A DNA stretch of 64,000 nucleotides from Sabellastarte sp. h YS-2021 (taxonomy: Eukaryota > Annelida > Polychaeta > Sabellida > Sabellidae), in contig OZ024936.1 of assembly GCA_964017235.1 (NCBI GenBank), positions 32,262,040 through 32,326,039 on the forward strand. Direction: 5' to 3'. The translations under genes and the position numbers were made by a program. Position 1 is the stretch's first letter; each line of letters opens with the position of its first letter. This document shows, piece after piece, positions 55,740-64,000 of this stretch. Below the pieces are notes generated by a model. That model did no database searches. It saw nothing but the letters and a program-made list of their open reading frames with translations, and was not told the DNA's origin.

Positions 55740-56583
55740 GATTTACGCCTTGGTCAGCCTCATCCCTGGTGACATCCCTGTCTAGTGACCGGTCCCGGTG
55801 GATCTCATCATCCAGGGAACCGGTAACACTGAGCTGGTCAGCTTCACTGTCAGATGCTACACTCAGATCTCCCTCACCGGTGGGCTGAACATCAGGGACT
55901 GAACAGGCTGGGTTGCTGTCCCGGCACCGGGAGCCTCAAGAGGCTGGGTGGCTGTCTGCATCTCATCTACTGCTTCCCCGGTGGCCTGATCAAGGCAGGG
56001 ACCGGAATTCACTGCAGTTTGACTGCTGGTGGTGGCACCAGGGTAAAAAAAATGGCTTCTGGCTGGTAGTCACATCTGAAGCTGGTTTCACAACCGGTTC
56101 AACCGGTACTGTGAAAGTCTTGGCCAACAGCATCGCCTCCAGCCGGGATAACCTCTCTGCCCATTTATCATCTAGCTGTTTCAGATCATCAGCTGAAGGT
56201 CTGCTACTGGAAGATTTCTTCTTGCTGGCAGAGGGCTTGGGAGACTCACTATGTTTCGTCTTCTTGGCAGTAGTAGGGGTTGACTGAGGCTGTGAAGCCT
56301 TGACCTTCTCCATTTTACCCAGCACACTCATGTGTGCAGGATCCACGAGAGTGGGAGCAGAGGAGGACGCAGTCGCCTTCTTGTCTTTTCATTCTCTGTA
56401 GGTGGGTGTTGATAATTGCTGGATCTGATCAGGGGTAAACCCCTTACAGACATCACATTCTTTCTTGAGGACGCAAGGGTCGTCACCCACCCCCTTATCT
56501 CGACAACGTGCACACTTGGAGTGGGAGTCAAACCCAGCCATAGCGTGACCGCAGGAACCTCGTCTCTGTCCTGGGGAAGACAT
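55740..56583 (-). mobile_element. DIRS copy 2: gag-like region (fossil)
   Basis: Starts 'MSSPGQRRGSCGHAM', with the CARCRDKG and CDVC cysteine motif, then a serine/lysine-rich stretch and an 'EERLSRLEAMLLAKTFTVPV'-like segment also found in copy 1 and the nested fragment. Broken; shorter than the gag-like region of copy 1. Confidence 0.7.
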
Positions 56584-56689
56584 AGTTGTAGATAATACTG
56601 TAGAACTTCTTTAAGATGAAATAAAATAGATGTGTACGGTGTAGTAACAAAAATTCGCTTGTCGTGAAAACACATCTTCACTCTCCACA

Positions 56690-56888
56690 CGCCAAACGAA
56701 AAAGATGCTATGACGTCAAGATGTCTAGACAGGAAGAGGAAGTACGATGCGCCACCTGGCGAATGCACTCTCCTGGCCGGTCCTGCCGGTATTATATACA
56801 GGACGTCTTTTTCTGACAATTGGCGGGACCGGTCGTGCCGACCAGTAAAGCAATTGTCCATTGGATAGGATGTATTAAGGCAATAAAA
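56690..56888 (-). repeat. DIRS copy 2: left inverted repeat and 5' terminus
   Basis: On the minus strand it reads from TTTTATTGCC through GGACAATTGC, 'CAGAAAAAGACGTCCTGTAT', TATATAATAC and TGACGTCA (56711-56718), then passes into the leader 'TTTGGCGTGTGG'. Likely holds the element's promoter. Confidence 0.85.
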
Positions 56889-57580
56889 ACACCAATTTTG
56901 ACAGGAATGATGGTGATCTATGTCCCTGTCAAGTTTGAATTTAATTGGACAAACCATTTTTGAGTTAGAGTCCGGAAACAAAAATGTGGACGGACAGACG
57001 GACGGACAGACAAATGGACAAAAAACGGACAAACGAACAGACAGAATTATAGTAATTTCGAAACGAACCTAGCTGTGATGGTGATCTATGTCCCTGTCAA
57101 GTTTGAATTCGATTAGACAAACCGTTTTTGAGTTAGAGTCTGGAAAAGAAAATTTGGACAGACAGATGGATGGACAGACAAACGGACAGACGAACAGACG
57201 TAATTACACCAATTTCGAAAAGATCCTAGCTATGATGGTGATCTATCTCCCTGTCAAGTTTGAATTCGATTGGTCACACCGTTTTTGAGTTAGAGTCCGG
57301 AAACGAAAATGTGAATGGACAGATGGATGCAACCTGCCTAAAAACTAGGGGAGAATCCAGTACAAAGAATAGATTTCCCTACAGAAGTGTTCAACGACAG
57401 AAAATAGTATAATAGCTAATCTATTTATCCACTGAAAATGTAATTAACTCCCAGAGTGAGCAACAAATATCCTATCTTTGCACACAATTCAAAAACATGT
57501 AAGACCCTCAGAAAAGCTGAATCACTATCCCTGACAACAATGCAACTTTACGTTGGAATATACACTAAACACAGCCATAC

Positions 57581-57725
57581 CATTGCGAGAGCCTTTCACG
57601 GTCATAAAAGCATGTCCAATATGAGCTGCATAATCCACTGCCAAACCCACTGCAAGGATCAGATTAATAGATGTCACAGTGTCAATAGTCAGACCCCAGT
57701 AGAAGATCAGACCTCCAACATCCAC
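57581..57725 (-). CDS. PTCHD3-like: Patched-domain protein, exon with GxxxD-motif helix
   Basis: Acceptor TATTTTTGCAG|GTGGAT (phase 0) and donor CGCAATG|GTATGG (phase 1), 145 bp. It encodes VDVGGLIFYWGLTIDTV then TSINLILAVGLAVDYAAHIG and HAFMTVKGSRN. 'GLAVDYAAHIGH' contains the GxxxD motif of the second half of RND-type permeases and patched proteins, where the acidic residue is thought to couple ion flow to transport. The upstream exon ends ...CVIGTL, giving CVIGTLVDVGG, a continuous family signature. The intron side of this exon carries tandem copies of its acceptor region (57745-58075). Confidence 0.94.
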
Positions 57726-58075
57726 CTGCAAAAATATGTATACCACAGTAATCTTATATACAATACAGTTACAACTGGAACTTTACTGTGTCATAGAACA
57801 GACCTCCAATATCCACCTGCAAAAATATGTATGACAACAGTCATGTGTCAACAGTCAGACCCCAGTAGTAGGTCAGACCTCCAACATCCACCTGCAAAAA
57901 TAATTATACCATAATGTACTGTTATATACAATTACAGTTATACCTGGAACTTTACTGTGTCATAGAACAGACCTCCAACATCCACCTGCAAAAATATGTA
58001 TACCACAGTAATCTTATATACAATACACTTACAACTGAAACTATACTGTGTCACAGAACAGACCTCCAACAAAGC
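57690..58075 (-). repeat. Tandem duplications of an exon's 3' splice site
   Basis: 'GACCTCCAACATCCACCTGC' (plus strand; the exon start plus acceptor) and the following intron 'AAAAATATGTATACC' recur at about 57797, 57878, 57967 and 58063. The copy near 57850 also includes more of the exon ('GTCAGACCCCAGTAGTAGGT'). The unit is about 85-115 bp. Confidence 0.85.
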
Positions 58076-58389
58076 CGCAGCATAACACTTCTGATCATAA
58101 AAGTTACATGCAACACATGCAATACAGTCTATGAATGTAGACTGTAATGCTGATGTTTCAGATTTTAGTGGACATCATTCTAATGTATGCCCTAAACTTG
58201 TCACGACACAAATTATCTTTACACATGAGTAAGCAAGTTCCAAGTACAGTAGAACCTGACAAGTTTGAATTTTCTATATTTTATATGAACATCCCACTTC
58301 CATTTTACCACCCTTCTATCATCTGAAATTAATCTTTACCCACCATATGTACTAAAGTAATAAAGCAGTTTTACTGTAATTATACTTAC

Positions 58390-58515
58390 GAGAGTGCCTA
58401 TGACACAGACAGAGACGAGGATGCAGGTCCAGGGATGAGCAATCAGGATAAGTGTCATGATAAACACACAGAGGAAAGCCAGACCCAAGTTCCTGAACAA
58501 CTCATCTCTGATCAC
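58390..58515 (-). CDS. PTCHD3-like: Patched-domain protein, exon with two helices
   Basis: Acceptor TATACTGTAG|GTGATC and donor ACTCTC|GTAAGT, both phase 0, 42 codons. It encodes VIRDELFRNLGLAFLCVFIM then TLILIAHPWTCILVSVCVIG and TL. 'RDE-xxRN-xGLA' is the conserved lead-in to the first helix of the second repeat half, and 'PWTC' a typical turn before the next helix. It connects upstream to 60777-60926 (FPYSFFYLIWEGNK|VIRDE) and downstream to 57581-57725. Unusually short introns on both sides compared with the later ones. Confidence 0.93.
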
Positions 58516-58739
58516 CTACAGTATATGGAACATAAAAATATGTCTCAAATTTGATCGTTTGTGACAGTTACTTAGTATTTAAACCAATCAATAACTAAGA
58601 TCCTGTCAGAAATATTCATTGCATTCTCACTTGTACGAAATCTTTTTCTTCTTAAGGGTTTTCTCACTCTTACAAGGTTTCTCAAAAAATTGTAAGAATT
58701 TGAATATGGGTTCAGAACCAGAGCTTCACTCTTTTTGAA

Positions 58740-58860
58740 TTATGACCATTGACCAACCTCATTCAGTGACATGACTTTTCACTGGTCTGATTCTGTCATG
58801 TGACTTTTGACTAATCTTACTACGTCATGTGACTCTTATTCTGTCTAAATTCTAGCTTTA
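58740..58860. repeat. Minisatellite-like TCATGTGACTTTTGACT repeats (left block)
   Basis: Several diverged units of about 28-30 bp ('CATGTGACTTTTGACTAATC', 'CATGTGACTCTTATTCTG'). The same motif occurs right of the LINE fragment (60350-60590) and at the exon donor (60755-60780), so the LINE probably entered this repeat. Confidence 0.6.
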
Positions 58861-60360
58861 CCACATGATCTGCCTTTAAATATATTGTTTTCAGATTATT
58901 ACAGAAGCATTTAATAGTAAATGTTGAGTAAGATCGTACACAATAAAAAATACACATATTAGCTGATAGGTATATAGTTGAGCAAAAATTATATTGGGGG
59001 CAGACTAGCAGAGATCTTTTCCAAGTCTTGATTTTTGCAAGTGTTTTAAGCTGAGCCCAGAAAGTTTTTACCTTTGCACAGTGGACAAACAGATGCCTAA
59101 TGGTTGTGTGTGTTTGCATAAGCTGCAGGTATGTTCATCACTTAATTTAAGTTTACAAAAGTAATCCTTTGTTCCTATTATTTTGTATGTAATGCAATAT
59201 TGCCTCCAAAAAGAATCCTTATTTTCTTATGTTTTACAGCACTGAAGCATCCATTTAATATAATTCTCCATGATTCTGATAATTTTACTATCAGAGTTTT
59301 TCCCCCCAAACAAGCTTTACTTAGCATATCCACAAGAATCCTTCATCATTCTTCCATACCAGTCTTTTCCGCCTTTCTTGGATTTTAGGAATAATCTTGT
59401 CTGATTGGAAATATTCGGCTTTGATGGACTTTGGAAGTAATTTTCAATTTATTGAGGTACACATGTAATAACTCTGGTATTCCAAAATTTTGTTTTTATA
59501 TGATACATATTTTTTAAAGTTCTTTCTGCCATGAAGTCTCAGTGTGCATGAATTATATCAGCTGGTAGGTTAATCCTTTTCATATATCAAGTTGGGAAGA
59601 AAGAGGTGGGCTAAGAAAATATTGGGATTTAGCCAGAGAGTTGCACTTAAGGTACTCTGTATGTTTGAAGTTGGTATATTGACCATCACTCTCCTCCAGG
59701 AGTTAAGGACTTCTATCCAAAACTTGCTAGTTGTCCTTTTTGCAATTTTATTCATATTTTCTGGCCCAACCTTAAAAAGTCTATCTTAAGTTCTACATTG
59801 TAGAAAAATAAGCCAAATTGACCCAAGGGGCATTATTGCAAATGAACATTCTATGAAACCATGTTATTTTGAGAGCATTAATGAAATTTTTTAGATCTAT
59901 CACATTATAACCTCTATCTTCCAATTGGTAATTTTTGTCTAAGTTTCCTTCAAAATGTGCTTGTTTGGAGAAGGGATTGAAATAAATATTAAATCGTTCA
60001 ACTTAGATATTATTAGTGCTTTCACAACAGCTATTTTCCCAACTGGTGTAAGAAGCCTTTGATTCAAAACATGAAAAATTATATTCTATGCTTTTTAATG
60101 CCAGGAATGGAGCAGTCATTTGTTCAAGCTCAGTCTAAAGTTAATACATAAAAGTTTGAGACCTGCAACACCTCAGACTAAGTTGCTTGTGGTGTTAATT
60201 TTGTATTTAGAATTATGCACTTCTTCCCTATCCAGATCAGTTTATTATCTTTTTAGTGTTTATTTTCCATCCTAACAAAGTACCAAATATTTCTGGCGTA
60301 TTTAACACACCCGCCAAAGATTCTTCAGTGCAGTCTAATATGAGGGTTGTGTACTTTATG
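58840..60360 (-). mobile_element. Decayed LINE fragment, L1/Tx1-like reverse transcriptase
   Basis: On the minus strand, in order: 'ESLAGVLNTPEIFG' and 'LLGWKINTKK' (near 60340-60240), the region after the reverse transcriptase catalytic site; 'SKFWIEVLNSW' (near 59720); and a C-terminal knuckle-like stretch 'CSLCKH...IRHLFVHCAKVKTFW' (59120-59050). This order and the final C-x2-C...H-x4-C pattern suit L1/Tx1-clade LINEs. It has many stops and shifts and no 5' end. It sits in the intron between exons 60777-60926 and 58390-58515. Confidence 0.65.
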
Positions 60361-60590
60361 TGACTTTTGACTGATCTTATTCTGCCTCTGATTTTTTACC
60401 TATTTTATTCCACTGGGTGACCTCTAGCTGAACTAATTTTGTCATGTGACCTGTGATTATTTCTGTCATATGGCTTCTGACTGACCCTTTCTATCATCAC
60501 CTGGCATATGACTCCCCCAATTCTAAGATGTGATAGCTAAATGGCCATATTCGGTCACGTGATCTCTGACTAACTTTATGCATTTAATGC
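60350..60590. repeat. Minisatellite-like TGACCTCTGACTGA repeats (right block)
   Basis: Units such as 'TTATGTGACTTTTGACTGAT', 'TCATGTGACCTGTGATTAT', 'CATATGGCTTCTGACTGACC' and 'TCACGTGATCTCTGACTAAC'. They resemble the sequence at the donor of the exon at 60777 ('TCACATGACCTCTGACTGAC'). Confidence 0.6.
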
Positions 60591-60776
60591 ATAACTTAAA
60601 CTTAATTGCAAAAAATACCTTTATCTGAAGGAATAATAAACTTTTATCTGTGTGTTTTTTTTTTTAGTTTTGGGGGTTTTTTTTTTGTAGACTTCAAGGT
60701 GCATTTCATCGGAACTGCCATATTTTATCCAATAATGTATCAAGTACTTTATTTAGTCACATGACCTCTGACTGAC

Positions 60777-60926
60777 CTTGTTTCCCTCCCAGATGAGGTA
60801 GAAGAAGGAGTAAGGGAACACATCCTCTAGGTTGAGTGCTGAGATCAGATCTCTGATCTCCTCCATGGCAGCGATCTCCGCAGCCGCATCTTCTAGTGAC
60901 GAGTGCTGGAATTGTACCTTGGACAT
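60777..60926 (-). CDS. PTCHD3-like: Patched-domain protein, most upstream exon in the window
   Basis: Acceptor TATTTTTCAG|ATGTCC and donor AACAAG|GTCAGT, both phase 0, 50 codons. It encodes MSKVQFQHSSLEDAAAEIAA, then MEEIRDLISALNLEDVFPYS and FFYLIWEGNK. It is the end of the second large extracellular loop, which in this family leads into 'FPYSxxYIFxEQ' before the helix block of the next exon. The ATG here is internal, not a start, since the acceptor is in phase and family members carry some 500-600 residues upstream (helices 1-7 including the sterol-sensing domain). Those exons are not found up to 64000. Confidence 0.88.
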
Positions 60927-61155
60927 CTGAAAAATACCAGTTTGCAATGAATTTAACAAATTAGTGTTGGTGTTTACCCCTTATGCATTTTGGCGTTCAA
61001 TGTTGCCTTTGAATTCCAATTTTGCAAAAGCAATTGGTACGGGGTATTGAGTAAGACATATGCACCCTCTCAGAATATCCACTTTAATCATTCAACAATA
61101 AAAGTATTACGAGCACGCAATATCATTAGACATATAACTGATGACAAGTGAGGAA

Positions 61156-61249
61156 TTATAAGAGATTTTACAATGAATAGCGATATTTGGATCACAAAGG
61201 CAAAGCCTGAGTGAGTCTGAGGAGCTATTCATTCTAAAATCTCTTATAA
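61156..61249. repeat. Foldback repeat, about 26-base arms
   Basis: TTATAAGAGATTTTA-CA-ATGAATAGC (61156-61181) faces GCTATTCATTCTAAAATCTC-TTATAA (61224-61249). Arms are nearly perfect, with a 42-base loop. A small foldback or MITE remnant. Confidence 0.75.
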
Positions 61250-62055
61250 ACACAAGATCAGAATCAGTTATTTCTATTCTAACATGACAAGCTTTTTAAT
61301 ATTATAAATCCTATTATTATTTTCATTTACTGAGAAAAACAGGCTGTTTCATCGATTTTACTTTGCATGGGGGCTATTGTTGGAACAGTCATAATTTCCT
61401 CAATTAGCCAATCAGATTCACTGACAGAGTTGTGTCTCTTTAGAATGAGTGATAATTTGAACTAATTAGGTTACGCTGATTTTACAGAATCTCCGACTCA
61501 GTGAGTGAGTGAGTGAGATGGAATGTTTCCTCGATTGACTAATCAGAAACACAAACACAACCATGCCATGTTAGTATCGGTGACACCCAAATTTTTAACC
61601 CTTCTTAGTAGTCTCTTCTTTAATAGTGCTATTATAAAGCCTAATCTTTGTAAAAATTAGAATCTTAACTGAAACTAATTTGAGTAATTTTCCTATTTCA
61701 ATAATTAGCAAAAGTGAAGTGTCTTTGTGAAGGGCACAATAGAGAATGAACAAATCTCATCAGGCAGCTTAGTCTTTACTATGGGGATAGCAATAGCAAA
61801 ACGGTAACCAGTTTGCTTTGCTGATTTATGAATTTACAAAAATAATCCTAACACTATTGTCAAAGAAATAGTCTTCCAACAAAATTGGTCCTTTCTTCTG
61901 CTTCAAGCTCCATTTTACAAATGAGTGAACATAAAACTAGAAAAAAAGTTTTTCCTGAAAGGAATGAAGCATCCCAAAACATACATGCAAAGCAGACAAT
62001 GAAAAAAGTTAATTCTGTATATTTTGTAGACATAGCAATGTAAAGTATTTAAATG
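61250..62055. other. Interval with no recognised gene
   Basis: A/T-rich. A short GTGA/GAGT microsatellite lies at 61500-61515. If the patched-like gene continues upstream, this is intron. Confidence 0.5.
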
Positions 62056-62059
62056 GTTG

Positions 62060-62700
62060 ACAATGTTTTCTGAAATAGAAAACTTAGAACCTTTGGCTGA
62101 CTGAAAATCTGACTGGACTGGCTTTCTGGATTCTCCTAATAAATATCAGTACATTCAAAAGCTCTAAAAGCAATAACAAAGGAAATACCAGCCAATAAAA
62201 CAAATTCTTTGATTTCACAACAGTTTGATATATGTTGGGGGGCAGAGGGTACTAGGTTAATCTGACCAGCTTTCTAGACTCCCTATTAATGTAATCAAAA
62301 GCTCTAAAAGTAATAACAAAGGACATATAAGCCAAAACAGGGATAAATCTGATTGCTTTCTAGACTCCCTGCATCCCTGCACATGGTTTCCTATCAACTC
62401 CAAATATATTCTAATGCTCTTAAAGTAACAGTTAAGGAAATAAAAGCCAAAAACTCAAATCCCCAATTATATGACTCTGATCTGACCAATAAGGCAGGGG
62501 CTCCAGAGGGTAAATCTGACCGGCTGTTTTTTATACCTATTAATACACTACAAATCTCAAAAAGCAATAATAAAGGAGAGATTGATGGTGAAGGTAAATC
62601 TGATAAGAGCTCTAGAGTCCCTGCAAATGGTTGCCCATTACCTCCCAATGCATTCTAAAGGTCTAAAAGCAATAGATAAAGCAATAACAACCAAAAGTAC
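62060..62700 (+). repeat. Five-copy diverged tandem repeat, about 110-140 bp
   Basis: 'AAAGCTCTAAAAGCAATAAC', 'AAGGAAATA...GCCAA' and 'CTTTCTAGACTCCCT' recur at about 62158, 62298, 62415, 62550 and 62660. It ends where DIRS copy 4 begins. The open frame at 62353-62658 lies in it and is not called. Confidence 0.75.
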
Positions 62701-62704
62701 AAAA

Positions 62705-64000
62705 TTGCAAATTTAATAATAAAGTAAATTAAATTTTTAATACCCTACCCTAAAGTTAATACCCTATCCAATGAACAATTGCTTTACCGGTCGGCGCGAC
62801 CGGTCCCGCCAAACGTCAGAAAAAGACGTCTTGTATATAATACCGGCAGGACCGGCCAGGAGAGTGCATTCACCAGGTGGCGCATCGTACTTCCTCTTCC
62901 TGTCTAGACAACATGACGTCATAGCATCTTTTTCGTGTCTAGTCCTAGTAAGACCCCTAGTAAGCTGATAGCGGGGCCTTGCCTGTCCATTGGATAGGGT
63001 ATTAACTTATAAAAATTTAATTTACTTATTAAATTTGCAATTTTATTTATCTTATCCAATGGACAATTGCTGAATAACTACCGCTTGGTAGGCAGGTAAG
63101 CAGCTAGGGACTTAAGTGAACTCATAATAAAAACAATACTGAGAAGGCCCATTTGACCTAGGGTCAGAGAACCCTGAGAGGTCAAGGTCGGCTACCAACT
63201 AACTGGTTACCCGGGAGTCTACCAACGTTGCCCCCCCCCTTTTTCTTTCCCCCCAGGGTTGATCTGAGAAGGGAAAGAGAGGGACAGAGAGGGGCTGAGT
63301 TCAGTCCCAGAAGAAATAAACTTCCCAAGGGAAGCAAGTCACAGTTTTTTGTTTGTTTTTTTTATAATATATGTACATTTCAACATATTTACACTATATA
63401 CATATCTAGCATATTTACAATATGTACATATTTATATATATATACAACATCTCCTCACCTCTGGGCCTGGTGGTGCACCTGTTGGGCAGCCACTATAGGT
63501 CCCAGGTGGAAAAGCTCTGAGTCAGCCCAGGCAACATCCTTGGAAAGCCTTAGATGCAGCAAAGGCCCTAACATCATGGGCTTTAACCTGATGCAAGGAG
63601 AGGGCCTCCTGGTCAGAGAGCTCATAGCACAGAATCACAGTCTGTTTGATCCATGAGGAGATGGTGGCAGGGGAGATGTCTTTGTCGAAACCTTTCTTGA
63701 AGGAGACAAATACTAACTCCTTATTCTGTCTAAGATCTGAAGTCCTGTCCAAGTAGTAGCGCAAGGCTCTAACTGGACATAGGGACCTGTCACCCTTGAG
63801 TGACCTATCTAGAGATGGTGCCAGGGCTGGAATGACCACTGGTGCCACACTGTCTGGACCCTCCTTAGCCAGCTGATTCTTGGATAGGAAGCTGGGTGAG
63901 GGGTACAAGGACACCTTACATCAGTTTGACTGGTGCCTGATGTTCTTATGTAACCAAGCATGGATCTCACTCCTGGGTTTACCAGAACCTAAGGCCAACA
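62705..64000 (-). mobile_element. DIRS-like retroelement copy 4, 3' part only in the window (fossil)
   Basis: The 3' terminus TTGCAA is at 62705. Then, on plus: right inverted repeat with TGACGTCA at 62914-62921, ICR (62984-63070), the leader with poly-C 'GTTGCCCCCCCC', and the recombinase C-terminal region (63470-64000) with 'HQVKAHDVRAFAASKAFQ' near 63555-63610 and 'SFLSKNQLAKEGPDSVAPV' near 63850-63900. Close in sequence to copy 2. A few breaks in the part seen. Confidence 0.85.
62984..63070 (-). repeat. DIRS copy 4: internal complementary region
   Basis: The 3' tail (TTATTAAATTTGCAA) is joined to the 5' end (TTTTATT...TATCCAATGGACAATTGC), somewhat diverged. Confidence 0.7.

Larger units (their letters stand above)
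52058..56888 (-). mobile_element. DIRS-like retroelement copy 2, both ends present, youngest in the window (fossil)
   Basis: 4831 bp. The 5' terminus TTTTATTGCC is at 56888 and the 3' terminus TTGCAA (on plus) at 52058. Order on the minus strand: left inverted repeat (56690-56888), gag-like region (56583 to about 55740), reverse transcriptase (from 55725), RNase H, recombinase (to about 52703), a poly-G/A-T leader region, ICR (52334-52432), right inverted repeat. Insertion into family IV is seamless, with no target duplication, as expected for a tyrosine recombinase. It looks nearly whole, with long open stretches of about 300 and 630 codons and only a few breaks. It lies in an intron of the patched-like gene, in the same orientation. 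Confidence 0.9.
51565..57347 (-). mobile_element. Family IV array element, minus-strand copy, split by DIRS copy 2
   Basis: Its 168-bp repeats occupy 51770-52057 and 56889-57330. The 3' part (GGGTCAAAGATG and the GGCAGGTTGCGCAGG block) is at 51567-51605 and the 5' part (TTTTTAGGCAGGTTGCAT, reverse strand) at 57328-57346. Reading across 52057 and 56889 gives CGAATT+ACACCAATTT, the normal monomer sequence, so the two halves are one element with a clean DIRS insertion. Confidence 0.75.

Noticed and set aside
52058-56888. LTR retrotransposon or endogenous retrovirus
   Set aside because: Ends are inverted rather than direct, an internal complementary region is present, and a tyrosine recombinase replaces a DDE integrase; this is DIRS order.
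60924-60926. ATG at the start of the exon 60777-60926 as a translation start
   Set aside because: It directly follows a good acceptor and lies deep in the second extracellular loop of the family; residues upstream are expected from further exons.
62353-62658. 101-residue open frame upstream of DIRS copy 4
   Set aside because: Falls inside the five-copy diverged tandem repeat.

Overview
The window is animal genomic DNA, most likely from a marine invertebrate and plausibly a bivalve mollusc. This is inferred from a spliced gene with GT-AG introns, an ISG12/IFI27-type gene of the sort often multiplied in bivalves, DIRS-like elements, tRNA-derived SINEs, and hairpin-ended elements filled with 130-170 bp satellite arrays, which recall bivalve 'pearl' elements and Helentron-associated repeats. 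Species cannot be fixed from the sequence. Most of the 64 kb is mobile DNA and satellite; only two host genes can be supported.

Host genes. (1) The 3' part of a patched-domain (PTCHD3-like) membrane protein gene lies on the minus strand from 60926 down to 33190. Its six exons are 60777-60926, 58390-58515, 57581-57725, 49359-49480, 43758-43922 and 33190-33645. They join in matching phases and encode the last transmembrane helices and a cytoplasmic tail. The upstream exons must lie beyond 64000. Its introns hold most of the mobile elements of the right half. (2) The 3' part of an ISG12/IFI27-like gene lies on the plus strand (exons 11712-11815 and 13603-13649), with a probable GC-AG intron and two poly(A) signals.

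Layout. 1-10757: one DIRS-like element on the plus strand, split by a hairpin-ended array element (2241-6108, itself holding a MITE) and by a minus-strand end fragment of another DIRS copy (7653-8683). 10822-11040: an old DIRS 5' end. 11712-13649: the ISG12-like gene. 15441-17437: a hairpin-ended element with about 130 bp repeats. 17704-27695: a hairpin-ended element holding about 64 copies of a 147-bp satellite. 27890-31360: SINEs and an element with 168-bp repeats. 34040-43407: a minus-strand DIRS copy with a hAT-like transposon (37731-41617) inside. 44290-48790: a further hairpin-ended element with 169-bp repeats and a nested 133-bp array. 50130-51388: two MITE-like elements and a SINE. 51565-57347: the 168-bp-repeat element again, split by a DIRS copy (52058-56888) inserted without target duplication. 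58840-60360: a decayed L1/Tx1-like LINE fragment. 62705 to the end: another DIRS copy on the minus strand.

The most striking observation is that several unrelated-looking repeat families share one plan: a small 5' hairpin, then a short motif X, then a tandem array of 130-170 bp monomers, then a terminal hairpin whose first arm is X. The largest array has a monomer of 147 bp, each carrying a perfect inverted pair of nuclear-receptor-like half sites.
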